A DNA stretch of 64,000 nucleotides from Boothiomyces macroporosus (taxonomy: Eukaryota; Chytridiomycota; Chytridiomycetes; Rhizophydiales; Terramycetaceae), in NCBI GenBank assembly GCA_027604185.1, contig JADGKB010000021.1, forward strand, positions 1 through 64,000. Direction: 5' to 3'. The stretch's first letter is position 1. The number at the start of each line of letters is the position of its first letter. Below the pieces are notes generated by a model. That model saw only the letters and a program-made list of their open reading frames with translations, was not told where the DNA came from and made no database searches. This document shows, piece by piece, positions 35,120 through 45,037 of the stretch. The position numbers and the translations under genes are program-made.

Positions 35120-36418
35120 TTAGAACGGATTGCATCTACATGAAATCGCTTCCCAAATGAACGCGAATAATGTGCCAAATGCTAATCCGAATGTCTGGCT
35201 CAATACCATCAAATCACCTCCAACTGAAAGCACCTTGTAATTATTCCCATACTTTTTGATTGTGGTGCCTGATGATGAAATAAAACAGTTGGTGGTTAAA
35301 AGTCCTATTATTAGAAATCTAGTACCATTTGAGAATGCCAGTGTAAATACGATAAAGTAAAACACCCCATCCCCAAAAATAACTGGATCATATCTGGGGT
35401 ATGGAATCTTATCTTCGTTATACAAAATGAGGTTGCAAAATAATACTGCCGGGATATATAGTAAACGTAAAAGAGTAAACACAAGCAATGGCCTTTCACC
35501 CATATTTGCCACAAATGAGAATCCAGTGACTGATTTCCCCAACCAGTCTCCTACATTAAAGAATATAAAATGGTAAATTACAAATAATGGAGCTTTGTTG
35601 AACGACTCAACGCTTGAAGTGACTGCTGGGAAAAGCGACAAGGTGATAAAGTAATTCAGTGTCACGCAGATGATTGGAATTATAATCACATTAAAGAGCT
35701 CAACAGTCGAAATATCTGGGGTTGGGGCTTGCACAGATAAATCAGAACCGTCAATTTCTTCAACAGACCCGCCAGCTTCTTCATCCTCCTCCAACACTTC
35801 ATACACTGATTGAACTTGTCCTGGAAGCAACGCATATCCAATCAATGCTAGCAAGAATATGATAATTGTTGTACAAAAATACACAGTTAATCCACGCATA
35901 TCAACAGCTTTACCAGCAGATTGCTGAAATAGCAGCAATATTGACGGAATTACTCCGGCTAAACCTTGTCCAGAATTGATCCCTGTTAAGCATAATGGTG
36001 GGTATGTTGAAGCCAATCCAAACATTGCTGAAATATATGCAACGCAGACGCTCGATCCAGATATCAAAAACAGAGTGAAATAAAAGTACAATGTGGGAGA
36101 TAAAGATCTCCATAAGGGCATAATTGTTGCTATGAGGAATATTCCAATTAGGCCAAGCAGTCCATACACTATCCGATTTCGAATCGAGATCTTTTCAGGA
36201 AAGGAGAGAAATAGACATAGCGTGAGGATATTTATCATTTGAAAAGTAGTTGTAAAGTAAGTGAGAAAGTTTCCGTAAAAGGGAGATCCAGATAGTCTCG
36301 CTTTGAAGAATTCTGTAAGTTGAATCCAGGTATTCCATGGGCTCAGTAGCGCCATTCCAAATACGACAAAGATTAGTGGTGTTTTGTATTGTTTTAAATC
36401 TATTGATAAGGCGTTCAT
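35120..36418 (-). CDS. Equilibrative nucleoside transporter (SLC29/ENT family)
   Basis: Intronless, 432 residues, about eleven predicted membrane helices. The first carries GMALLSPWNTWI, the family's PWN motif. Helix 4-5 segments include SGSSVCVAYISAMFGLAS and GINSGQGLAGVIPS, also characteristic. A large acidic loop (EVLEEDEEAGGSVEE) separates the halves. The C-terminal half has FNVGDWLGKS, the conserved ENT signature, and FSNGTRF. ENTs move nucleosides down their gradient across the plasma or endomembranes. A nucleoside importer would suit a parasitic or phagotrophic life style, but this is an inference. Confidence 0.92.
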   Translation of the reverse strand: MNALSIDLKQYKTPLIFVVFGMALLSPWNTWIQLTEFFKARLSGSPFYGNFLTYFTTTFQMINILTLCLFLSFPEKISIRNRIVYGLLGLIGIFLIATIMPLWRSLSPTLYFYFTLFLISGSSVCVAYISAMFGLASTYPPLCLTGINSGQGLAGVIPSILLLFQQSAGKAVDMRGLTVYFCTTIIIFLLALIGYALLPGQVQSVYEVLEEDEEAGGSVEEIDGSDLSVQAPTPDISTVELFNVIIIPIICVTLNYFITLSLFPAVTSSVESFNKAPLFVIYHFIFFNVGDWLGKSVTGFSFVANMGERPLLVFTLLRLLYIPAVLFCNLILYNEDKIPYPRYDPVIFGDGVFYFIVFTLAFSNGTRFLIIGLLTTNCFISSSGTTIKKYGNNYKVLSVGGDLMVLSQTFGLAFGTLFAFIWEAISCRCNPF

Positions 36419-36450
36419 TTGAGATTACAAAATTATACAGCAAAAATGTT

Positions 36451-37994
36451 TTATTGGACTTCAGCTCCAAAAGCAGTCAGGCAGCTCCCTACCAAATGCA
36501 AACTCCCAGTGATTAATATTTCAGAGTCTTCTGAATATGCTTTTTCGATGGCGTCTTCGCAGCTACCAGCTACGAATACTTGTGCTGAATCTACGCCATA
36601 TTCTTTTGCAAGTGCAGTCCAAGTATCCTTAAGATCGTGTTGAGCTTTGAGCACCAAGTCTGGTTCAGTCATGTTATTAACTAGATCACCACCAGTATGG
36701 GCACTTGGGTCTTTCCAAGGTTCATTAGTTGTAAATACTACTTTGGAGAGTTTCATGCTTTTAAATCGTTTCAACAGAGCGGGAAAGAGATCTTTACCGG
36801 TGCGTCCATGGGTGCAATTGAAAATTAAAGCTTTCTTGGAAGTGCCAGTCACTGTTTTTGTAAACCATTCCCCGCACACCTAATATTAATTCATAGTACA
36901 TCCAGAGATTCAGGAGTATGCGCTCCATCAAGGTACCAAGTGGCTTTTGGGTACTTTGGCGAAACTAGAGTTTGACATCTTCCCGGCCAAGTAGTTTCAG
37001 CAAGTCCCTGGCGAACAGTATCTTCATCGCCAACTATTTCAATACCTTCAGCTCTTTTTGCATCAATCCAAGCTTGACTAAGCAGCATTGCAAGCTTTGC
37101 ATTAATCTTTTGATGATCACCAGCTAACCCTAATTTGTAGTTTTTTAACTCTTCAATTTCTTCCCAAGTAGCACCGTGGAATTTAGAAGCATTGGCATCT
37201 TTTGCTCTAGCTTCAATTACTTGTCCTGCACCTCCCGGTTGGGGAACAGTAAAAGCAGGGCGGTGGGACTAGGATAAAATTAATACTACCTTGATGATCC
37301 CTGCTTTGTGCCAGGCAATCTTTTCAATTGAATCACCCAGTAAAGCAATGTGGTCCATTCCCAAAGATGTAATACCACACACTACAGGCTGCTCAATGAC
37401 ATTTGTTGCATCGTATTCACCTCCAACTCCAACTTCTAAAACCACAGTATCTACTTTTTCTTCCAAAAAAGTATGGAATGATACCAAAGTCAAGAATCTA
37501 AAGTAATGCGGTTTATCAGGATTATAAACGTCGATAATCTTTGGTGTTGTTTCCTCCAATCTATCCCAAACTGTAAAAAAGTATTTCGCAAACAGTTCTT
37601 TTGATATTGGCTTGCCATTGATACGAATTCTTTCTCTTGCTTCCATGATATGTGGCGAGGTGAACAATCCGGTTTTAATAGGAACTAACTCTCCGTTCTT
37701 GTTGATTTTATGCTTGCGGAGAATTGATTCGCAAAACGCAGAGGTTGATCCTTTACCTTTGGTACCAGCGACATGAATTACATTCAGCTGGTTCAATATG
37801 TGATACTAAGCGTTAGTTACGAGTACATCATATCCAATACGCCGGAGATAGTTTTTCATTTCCATTATCGAAAGGGTATTGAGTAATTTCCCTGATTTTC
37901 TAACTGCTTCTATGATAGCGGCATTGGATTGCAGCGAATTTAAAGCCTGAATTGCAGCCTAGATTAAGCTATCGAGTACATTATAGTCTCGCAT
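36451..37994 (-). CDS. FPGS: Folylpolyglutamate synthase
   Basis: Five exons: 37980-37994 (5 codons), 37827-37958, 37290-37805, 36900-37268, 36451-36879. Introns are 20-21 bp; 486 residues. The first exons give the family start AIQALNSLQSNAAIIEA and LSIMEMKNYLRRIGY. The P-loop HVAGTKGKGSTSAF, the folate-site TSPHIMEARERIRING, the Mg site LGMDHIALLG and the C-terminal YLDGAHTPESLDVC and NCTHGRTGKD are all present. It adds glutamates to folates, retaining them in cytosol or mitochondria. There is no obvious presequence from the first ATG, so a cytosolic form is likely. The tiny first exon was placed by frame and family alignment. Confidence 0.93.
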
Positions 37995-38283
37995 ATGAAA
38001 AGTTGATTGAGAATTTTTTGTTTTTGGAAACTGAATGGCAAGCGGTTCTGGTTATCAATCAGATTGCCAAGCAATGGATCAGACAGAGTTTAGCAAGAAA
38101 CTATCTCCCCATGGCGATTAGTAGGGCATTATTTTGTGGATTTCTCCTCTAGAGCGCAGCAAATTTCCCCTCAATTTAAAGCCCTTCATTTTGAGCTGAT
38201 GCTAATTGATTAGCGAGGTAGAATAGGGTGTTTATCAACCCAATTGTTGTCACCTAAACAGGTTTCAAAAAATTTCACAACCA

Positions 38284-39396
38284 ATGGGACGGAAAAAGAA
38301 AGTTGTAGTTCCTCCTCCAGATTCTGACGTATGGCAAAACACAACTGAATTCAGAATCCTTGAACGTAAAGTGAAACGCAAAGGACAATTTGACGAAAGC
38401 CTTTTGGAAAACTTGCAAGACAAACCATGTCATACAATTCAACTATTTAACAGGTCTATCAAAGTAATTGCCTTCGATAAATTCCCCGGGCTGTACTACA
38501 TTCCAAACGCAATACCAGTAGAATTGCAAAAATCTATAGTCAAAGAAGCTCTGGAAGAATGGGTGCGACCTCCCAATGTATGTAACCTGGACTCTCATTT
38601 CCATTTGAATCCAAATGGAATCTGGAATGAATACGTAGCATGGAAGAACAGCAGCCAGTCTGAACCAAAAATAAAAAAACGAAATTTCGATACAGTTCAA
38701 GTGGACCAATATGCACCTCCTTCTAGGAATACTACGGAGGAAAACTGTGAAACTTGTAAAGTAACGGCAGAGCTTAAAAAGAAACCATTGGTAAGTGTGT
38801 TGGATACAGATACGAATGTGATAATCGACGCACCAGTAACCAAAATGTCTTCAAACGATGATCAGAATATAACCCAAGTGCTGCCACGATTAAGATGGTG
38901 CACACTTGGCCATCAGTACAATTGGTCAATTAAAGAATACCATTTTGACAGAGTACCGCCATTCCCTCAATCAATTGTTGATATATCCAACGAAATTGTT
39001 CATTCACTAGAAGGCCTTACACAGTATCCAAGCAGTAAGTGGAAACCAGAAGCTGGAATCATTAATTTTTACCAACCTGGAGATACATTAACAGCACACC
39101 AAGATAAATCAGAGATTAATACTCAAGCGCCTTTACTATCCTTTTCTTTTGGGTTGGAATGTGTATTCTTGTTTGGTACAGAAGATAAATCTGAAAAGCC
39201 CATTGCACTGAAGCTAAAAAGCGGTGATATGGTAGTAATGTCTGGACCTGGAAGGCGTGCATTCCACGGAGTTCCGCTAGTTATTAAAGATACTCTTCCG
39301 GATACTTTGAAAGCAAATGGGGATAAAGATTGGGATTTATTCCAAGATTATCTTTCACACACCAGAGTAAATCTAAACCTTCGGCAAGTTTATTAA
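38284..39396 (+). CDS. ALKBH1: ALKBH1-like Fe(II)/2-oxoglutarate dioxygenase
   Basis: Intronless, 370 residues. PRLRWCTLGHQYNWS is the ALKBH1-type nucleotide recognition segment. The double-stranded beta helix shows GIINFYQPGDTLTAHQDKSE (HxD iron ligands), LLSFSFGLECVFLFG, the third ligand in AFHGVPLV, and RVNLNLRQ with the 2-oxoglutarate-binding arginines. About 75 residues between the N-terminal part and the catalytic core are Cys- and charge-rich and look like a lineage-specific insert. ALKBH1 enzymes demethylate tRNA (m1A) or process m5C in cytoplasm and mitochondria. It is convergent with LipB; their stops are 12 bp apart. Confidence 0.9.
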   Translation: MGRKKKVVVPPPDSDVWQNTTEFRILERKVKRKGQFDESLLENLQDKPCHTIQLFNRSIKVIAFDKFPGLYYIPNAIPVELQKSIVKEALEEWVRPPNVCNLDSHFHLNPNGIWNEYVAWKNSSQSEPKIKKRNFDTVQVDQYAPPSRNTTEENCETCKVTAELKKKPLVSVLDTDTNVIIDAPVTKMSSNDDQNITQVLPRLRWCTLGHQYNWSIKEYHFDRVPPFPQSIVDISNEIVHSLEGLTQYPSSKWKPEAGIINFYQPGDTLTAHQDKSEINTQAPLLSFSFGLECVFLFGTEDKSEKPIALKLKSGDMVVMSGPGRRAFHGVPLVIKDTLPDTLKANGDKDWDLFQDYLSHTRVNLNLRQVY

Positions 39397-39408
39397 TAAA
39401 AACTATGT

Positions 39409-40080
39409 TTATTTGAGATAGTTTTCAATCTCGGAATCTAAACTATAATTCAGGTCTTTTAATGGGACAACACTAGTCCTGAATCTTTTTCCAAAGCAGT
39501 CCAACAGTACAGGCAGCACTTGCTCAACACTGACATTCTTTCCAGTCTCCTTACTTACAGAAGTAACAGACTTGTCTTTTAGTCCGCAAGGCACAATATG
39601 CTCGAACCACTGTAAATCAGTGTTACAGTTTAGCGCAAACCCATGACTGGTGATATGTCTCTGTACTTGAATCCCAATTGCGGCAATCTTTCTATCATCT
39701 ATCCATATACCCGTATGCTCTGTGGACTTTGCCTTTATCCCAAACTCTTTGCAAGTGTCGATTACCATATTTTGGATAGTGCATATATAATCTCGAACAC
39801 CCAAGTTGAATTCTGTCAGGTTGAGGATTGGGTAGCCGACTAATTGGCCAGGACCGTGAAAGGTTATCTCACCCCCTCGCTTGGTAGAGTAGAATTCTGC
39901 TCCTAGTGCAATGAGGTCTTTTGAATCGTATTCCTTTATCCTTCTTCCTACGGTATAGGTTGGTGAATGTTCCAACAACAGGAATGTGTTTGTCCGTCTG
40001 TTTTTGACAAGGTACTCTTGCAATTCAAGCACTTTGCCGTATGAATGTTTCCCTTTGAGCAGCTTCCATCCAACGTTCAT
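39409..40080 (-). CDS. LIPT2: Octanoyl-ACP:protein octanoyltransferase (LipB/LIPT2)
   Basis: Single exon, about 223 residues from the ATG at 40080. RGGEITFHGPGQLVGYPIL is the LipB signature, HTGIWIDDRKIAAIGIQV the second, and the catalytic cysteine lies in HIVPCGL with the Lys of the active site in KIAAIGIQ. It transfers octanoyl groups made by mitochondrial fatty acid synthesis to apo-lipoyl proteins, before lipoyl synthase acts. A short N-terminal targeting sequence is not obvious. The lipoyl-domain protein at 48.66 kb is a potential substrate. The frame is open upstream to 40143, but that extension abuts the neighbouring gene's stop and I use the ATG nearest the family start. Confidence 0.93.
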   Translation of the reverse strand: MNVGWKLLKGKHSYGKVLELQEYLVKNRRTNTFLLLEHSPTYTVGRRIKEYDSKDLIALGAEFYSTKRGGEITFHGPGQLVGYPILNLTEFNLGVRDYICTIQNMVIDTCKEFGIKAKSTEHTGIWIDDRKIAAIGIQVQRHITSHGFALNCNTDLQWFEHIVPCGLKDKSVTSVSKETGKNVSVEQVLPVLLDCFGKRFRTSVVPLKDLNYSLDSEIENYLK

Positions 40081-40143
40081 TTGGGAAAAAAATACAAACA
40101 AAAAATCTAGAAATACAGATTTATTTTCAAATAGGTACATCAA

Positions 40144-41800
40144 TCAGCCTTTGACTGTAGCGCATTTCTCACAATTATAGGCGCCGTTGAGGACAGGATC
40201 TTTGTACCATTTTTGAGAATGAACAGTGGAACAGTTTGCACATTGTTTATCAATCGGCTCCTTCACAAGGCGTCTTTGATCCATTTGATTGTAGCATTTC
40301 TTGCAGAGATGTAAGCCTGGACGCACAGGGTCTCTGATCCATGTTGAAGATTGGGTTGCATGGCATGTGCCACCTATAGTTAGAAGAGTTCTTACAAGTC
40401 TTTCCCTTTCCATCATTATTATCAGTCCTGGCCTGATATCTTTGATTGTAACATTGTTTACAAATGTAGGCACCAGAAATATTTGAATCTCTATACCAAC
40501 TGGACGATTTTGGGGCAGCACATGCAGCACAGGTTCTGTGGATAAGGTTGCCATCAGGCAAAGTATCAATCTTGATTTTATGTCTTTCATGGTGACATGT
40601 GTGGCACACAAATTCACCAGGAACATGAGTATCTCTGTACCAAATACCGTTCTTGCTTATGGATTTGCAAGCATTGCAAAGGTTGCTCTTGTTTTCATTT
40701 TCTTTTGCACACTTTGGACAGTTATCTGGAGCACGGATCCCGTTATCTTTGAGAGACAAGCAATCAGGACACAGCTTTTGCTGGATATTGCCAATCAAAA
40801 AGTCAATCGGTTTGTTGATTCTCTTGTAGTAGCACTTTTGGCAGATAACGCCATTTGGAGTATTATGGTCCTTTACCCAAAAACCGAAGGCATTGCTTGA
40901 TTGGCAGTCATCGCACTTTCTTTCAGGCAATATTCTGTCGTCAGCAAGCTTAATTTTCTTTTTTGGCTGCTGGGCAGCATTATAAATAACAAATTGCCTG
41001 CTCTTGTCGTCATTCTCAGAGTTTGAATTTTCTTCTTCAGCCCCTTGAATTTAATTCATGCTTACCTTGCCGTTGGGCTTTGTCATTGAATTGAAAAGGT
41101 TTGAAATCCATTGGGGGACGGTCTGGCATGTTAGCATTTGGTCTATCCAAAGGTCGGTCTAAAGGAGGTCGAGGTTGAGGAGGTCTTTGCATTTGGTAGT
41201 TTGGTGGATAATTGCTTGAACGGTATGGCATGTCCGCATGTGGCTGATGTTTTGGAAGCGGTTGAGCATCCTTTGGATCCATCAAAGGCTTGTTTTGCGA
41301 AATCGAAGTTCTAGGCTTTTGGAGCATTAAAAGCATTTTGGCTTCTTGGCTACTATCCTGGAGCAAATCTCTAGGGAACGATAGACGCTTGCTTTCATCG
41401 GATTTATTATAAATAGGCGGCAAAACTATTGTTAGCAAGAGTTACCATTTTCTTGATTAACCACTTTTTCCTTGTAAGGCGGAACTCTATCCATCATTCG
41501 ATTGTCATAGTACGGTATCGAGTTCTTTCTCTTCAAGTTGGGATGCAAAGCTGGTGTGCTTGGAGGCGGCCCGACATCCTTGCCAGAATTCTTGTAGTAC
41601 AATAATTCTCGCTTCAAGCTGTAATTTTCCTTTTGTAATATATCAAGTTGGTGACTCAGTTTGGAGGAAATTTCCGTTTGTTGATCTAGTCTGTCCTTCC
41701 AGTAATTGATTTCTTCAATTTGCGAATTGATTCTTTTTTGAGATGCTAATTGCTCCTTCAGAAATGCAATTCTATCTTCATTTTCTTTACCATTCGACAT
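40144..41800 (-). CDS. Coiled-coil protein with array of GATA-like zinc fingers
   Basis: Four exons: 41446-41800, 41066-41425, 40396-41043, 40144-40373, with introns of 20, 22 and 22 bp; 530 residues. The N-terminus (about 1-85) is coiled coil. A Pro/Arg/Met-rich low-complexity region follows, then a basic patch KKKIK. From about residue 283 come five to six CxxC...W...G..(C)xxC modules such as CAACAAPKSSSWYRDSN...CKQC, plus CNAC...GIWYRD...CHTC and CANC...KWYKD...CEKC. The spacing and the W(Y/I)RD turn resemble GATA-type fingers, which read CxxC, about 17 residues, CNAC. I infer a nuclear nucleic-acid-binding protein. I know no named family with this architecture. Confidence 0.7.
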
Positions 41801-41953
41801 TTGTGAGGTAAAAAGCAAAAGGCAGCTCCGAAAGTAGACACAGAGCAAGCCACAGAAGCAACGGTCAACTTCAACTCGGGACCTCAATCCTTTTAGGCTA
41901 CAAAACATTGCTAATTAGTTTCATGTTTATTTTATTAATTAGGGCATTAATGT

Positions 41954-42914
41954 TCATGCTGTGGTTAGATACGGTATTACTTTGAAAGACAGGAAGTAAG
42001 GCGTGAACATCCCAACTACAAAACATATAATTTGAGCAAAGGAAAGGCGGCTATCATGGCTATGAGAAGGCCGCGGGCTATCAATGTCCGTTTTGTTGCC
42101 TCCTTGATATATTTCGGGTAAAATATGAACGGCAGCGACGTACAGAAAAGTTCCGCCAGAGAATAACAGTACCAGACCTGTTCTATATTGAATTACCAAA
42201 GGCTCCCCCGAGCCTACTATATTTAATAACAAAAAAGTCAATATTGCACCTAATGGTGCTGCGGCAGAGAACACTACAAGGTGTTTTTGAATCTCGTACC
42301 TATTCAAGCCCTTTTGCAGCAAGTGGGTCGCTAGACCAAAGGCAGCTGGGGTCTTGTGGAGCATAATGGCGACAAATACAACCATTTGCAAGTTTGATTC
42401 TTCTAGATTAAATAAAGCAACCAGTCAGGAAACTCGCTCCAAGTGCTATTCCATCCGCTGCCGAATGTATGACTAATCCTATTGTGCTTGTTGTTGTTGA
42501 AGAATGTCTAGTGAGTTCACCGTGGTCACGTAAATCTGATAGTGATATTGATAATGGCTGATGGGAGGATGAGTGGGTATTTGAAGCTTGGTCGATTAAA
42601 AACATGAATAAAAACCCAAATATCAGTGATAATCCGACGTCATGAGCTACGTCCACTGTATTGTGTGTGTCTCCTTCCGGTACTGCTTTCGGAATCGCTT
42701 CAAGCTTTGCTTCGCTATTATATACAGTCTCAACCCCTTCCGGTATAATTACTAGAAATGCTGCACCCAATAATAATCCTGCTCCAAAGGTTGAAACCAA
42801 AATCAGTTTGTCCTCGTTTAAATGGAAAGTAATAGGGATATTTCCGGCCAGGAAGGAGCCTATTCCCATCATCAGCGAGATTAGTGTTAGTACTGCCAAT
42901 CCCTCTAATTTCAT
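41954..42914 (-). CDS. SLC39A9: ZIP zinc transporter, ZIP9 type
   Basis: Two exons, 42422-42914 and 41954-42402, joined across a 19 bp intron with a GTTGCT donor; 313 residues. About seven to eight membrane helices. VIHSAADGIALGAS (helix 4) and VAIMLHKTPAAFGLA (helix 5) carry the metal-binding His residues, HxxxD and HKxP(A), typical of ZIP9. AGLLLGAAFLVIIPEGVE is the first-domain signature. The His-rich loop is short (SHSHDSR). ZIP9 proteins move Zn2+ into the cytosol from the Golgi or outside. It is divergent from the TRIM37-like gene, with 71 bp between start codons. Confidence 0.92.
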
Positions 42915-42985
42915 TTCTTAAAAGGGAAAGCAATTTTGGTGTTTGTTTGGCGGGTGGCTTTGGATTCTTGTAAAAAACAAATCCA

Positions 42986-44980
42986 ATGCGCGAAGAGGTT
43001 GAAGCTCTACCAGTGACAATCCGGGAGCTGTAAATCCAAACTAACGCAGATTCAAGTGTTTTATCTGCTATGACTCGCTAGACAGCCCTCTGCTTTTACC
43101 CTGCTGCTCAAAAGGTAAATATCACTAACACAGTCGGCTGTAAATTATGTATAGATGTAATTCATGATAATATTAGAAATGGGTCAATGGCAAGAACAAG
43201 TGTCCGCATTGCAGATCTTTTGTACGCTCCAACCAGCTAGTACCATTTCGCTTCATGAATGATCTGGTTGCCCAATTATCAGAATCACTAGAAAAGGAAA
43301 AGAAAGTACCGCCTGAAGATTACTGTGACATTCATAGCGAACTAATGATTTATTATTGCACGGGTTGTAATGAAGGCTTATGTTCAGACTGCGTAGCTTT
43401 CGAAACAACAGTAAAATTTTCTAATTGGAGCATAGGGATCATAAACTTGAAAGAATACAGTCGCTATATCAGGAATGCTTGAAAAAGCTGAACGATCAAA
43501 TGTCGGTTCTGCAGCAAAAGTCCTCCGATTACAGTGATATCATTGGCTTCACGCAGACAGCCGTCCAATCCATCACTAAAAGGGGACAAGAAGCAGTTTA
43601 TCAACAACTAGAGTTATTTAAAGATGCAGAGAGTCGAATCAAGCTGAAAATAAAAGAGCTGTCCGGTCCATTCAAAGGTAATTGACCCCTAAGTCAGCCT
43701 GTGAACGCAGAATTAAATCAGAGACTCAAAAGCTAGATACCACAATACAGACTCTGGAGCGAAAAATTACAGAAGCTTCCCCAATCCATATTATCAAAAA
43801 TTCACAAAAAATCTTAAATCTGATTGATCGCCATCCTACGTTGAATTTCGAACCTGAAATACCAAAATTACAGATTAATTTTGATATTGAACCTTTGCCT
43901 CCTTATGAACAGCACGAATTCATTATTTATTATGGAATCTTGTTACAAAGCTTCAGCTCAAAATTTACTATCTCTGGTTTGGATTGGAATATAACCTGTC
44001 GGATTGACGATGGAATATTTGGGGCAATTGTGGAATTAGAGACAGTTCGGGAGTTTAATGCAGAATATCAATTTTTGTTTGAATTAGTTATTTATTCCTA
44101 ACAATAGAATTTTGGGGAGCCAGTAGAAACCAAGGTATCGAACGAAATTAAGAATCTTTTTCGAACGGAAAAAAGATACAAGTATGTAGAAATCACTGAA
44201 GTAATTGATTTGGAAAAAATGTTGGAAAAGGGTGAAGTCAAAGTAGTATTCAAGGTTCGACCTACTACTTGGAGACAGAAATGCATTGACTTGGAATACG
44301 TGATGAAATTAGGATCTTTTACGACATCTACAAGTTCGGGTGCATCGCCTAGTAGCAGTCTTCCAACTTTAGGAATATCTGATCAGAATATCTTATCTCC
44401 ATTCAAAAGACTCTATGCGGATAGTACAGATGATGAGATGGAGTCTCCAAAACCTTCAAGAGAAGAACAATACAATTTTGAAACGCCTCTACAGAGTCCA
44501 AGGGATACTGTTAGCGTTGCAGATCCGTTCGATCAACAAGCGCAATCATTTTCTAATTCCTTGGCAAATCCGTTGTTTAGATCACCAACTTCTCAATTTG
44601 ATTTAGAATTTGACGACGATAGAATTCAATCTAGCTATACAAGTTTTAGAAATCGTCGCGTTGCAAATACTGTAAATGGATATTTGGATGATTTGTACTC
44701 TAGCATTAGAGATGAAGAGGGGGAATTAAACTTGGACAACCTAGACAACGATTCAATTGATGATTCTGAGCAAGATGAGCAATCTACAACTTATCTCGAT
44801 AATGTATTGGATACTTTGGAATATCTTCAAGATGGCAACCCTGATAACAACGCAATTTTACAGAGACTGAAAACCAATGTGGTTGAAATTCTTTCTAGGT
44901 ATACGTCTTCCTTTAACGGTGGCAATGAAGAAGATGACGAAACTGCCTCAAACGACTCTCTCTTTTTGACTGAATTGTAA
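42986..44980 (+). CDS. TRIM37: TRIM37-like RING/B-box/MATH E3 ubiquitin ligase
   Basis: Seven exons: 42986-43029, 43050-43114, 43134-43156 (23 bp), 43177-43410, 43431-43677, 43698-44086, 44108-44980. Introns are 19-21 bp; 624 residues. The RING (FKCFICYDSL...CCSK...CKLCIDKW...CPHC) is assembled only after splicing four exons. A B-box follows (YCDIHSELMIYYCTGC...CSDC...HRDHKL), then coiled coil, then a MATH/TRAF-like domain (WNITCRIDDG to VVFKVRP). The C-terminal 200 residues are acidic and Ser-rich. RING-B-box-coil-MATH is the order found in TRIM37, which limits centriole formation and peroxisome protein levels in animals. Human TRIM37 is longer (964). Confidence 0.85.
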
Positions 44981-45037
44981 CTTTTTAAATATACCGATAA
45001 ATTAAATGTTCTGGAATAAGAAATACATATATTATAT

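Noticed and set aside
37952..38152. Plus-strand frame of 66 codons upstream of ALKBH1
   Set aside because: Overlaps the verified first two FPGS exons in antisense and shows no similarity to a family.
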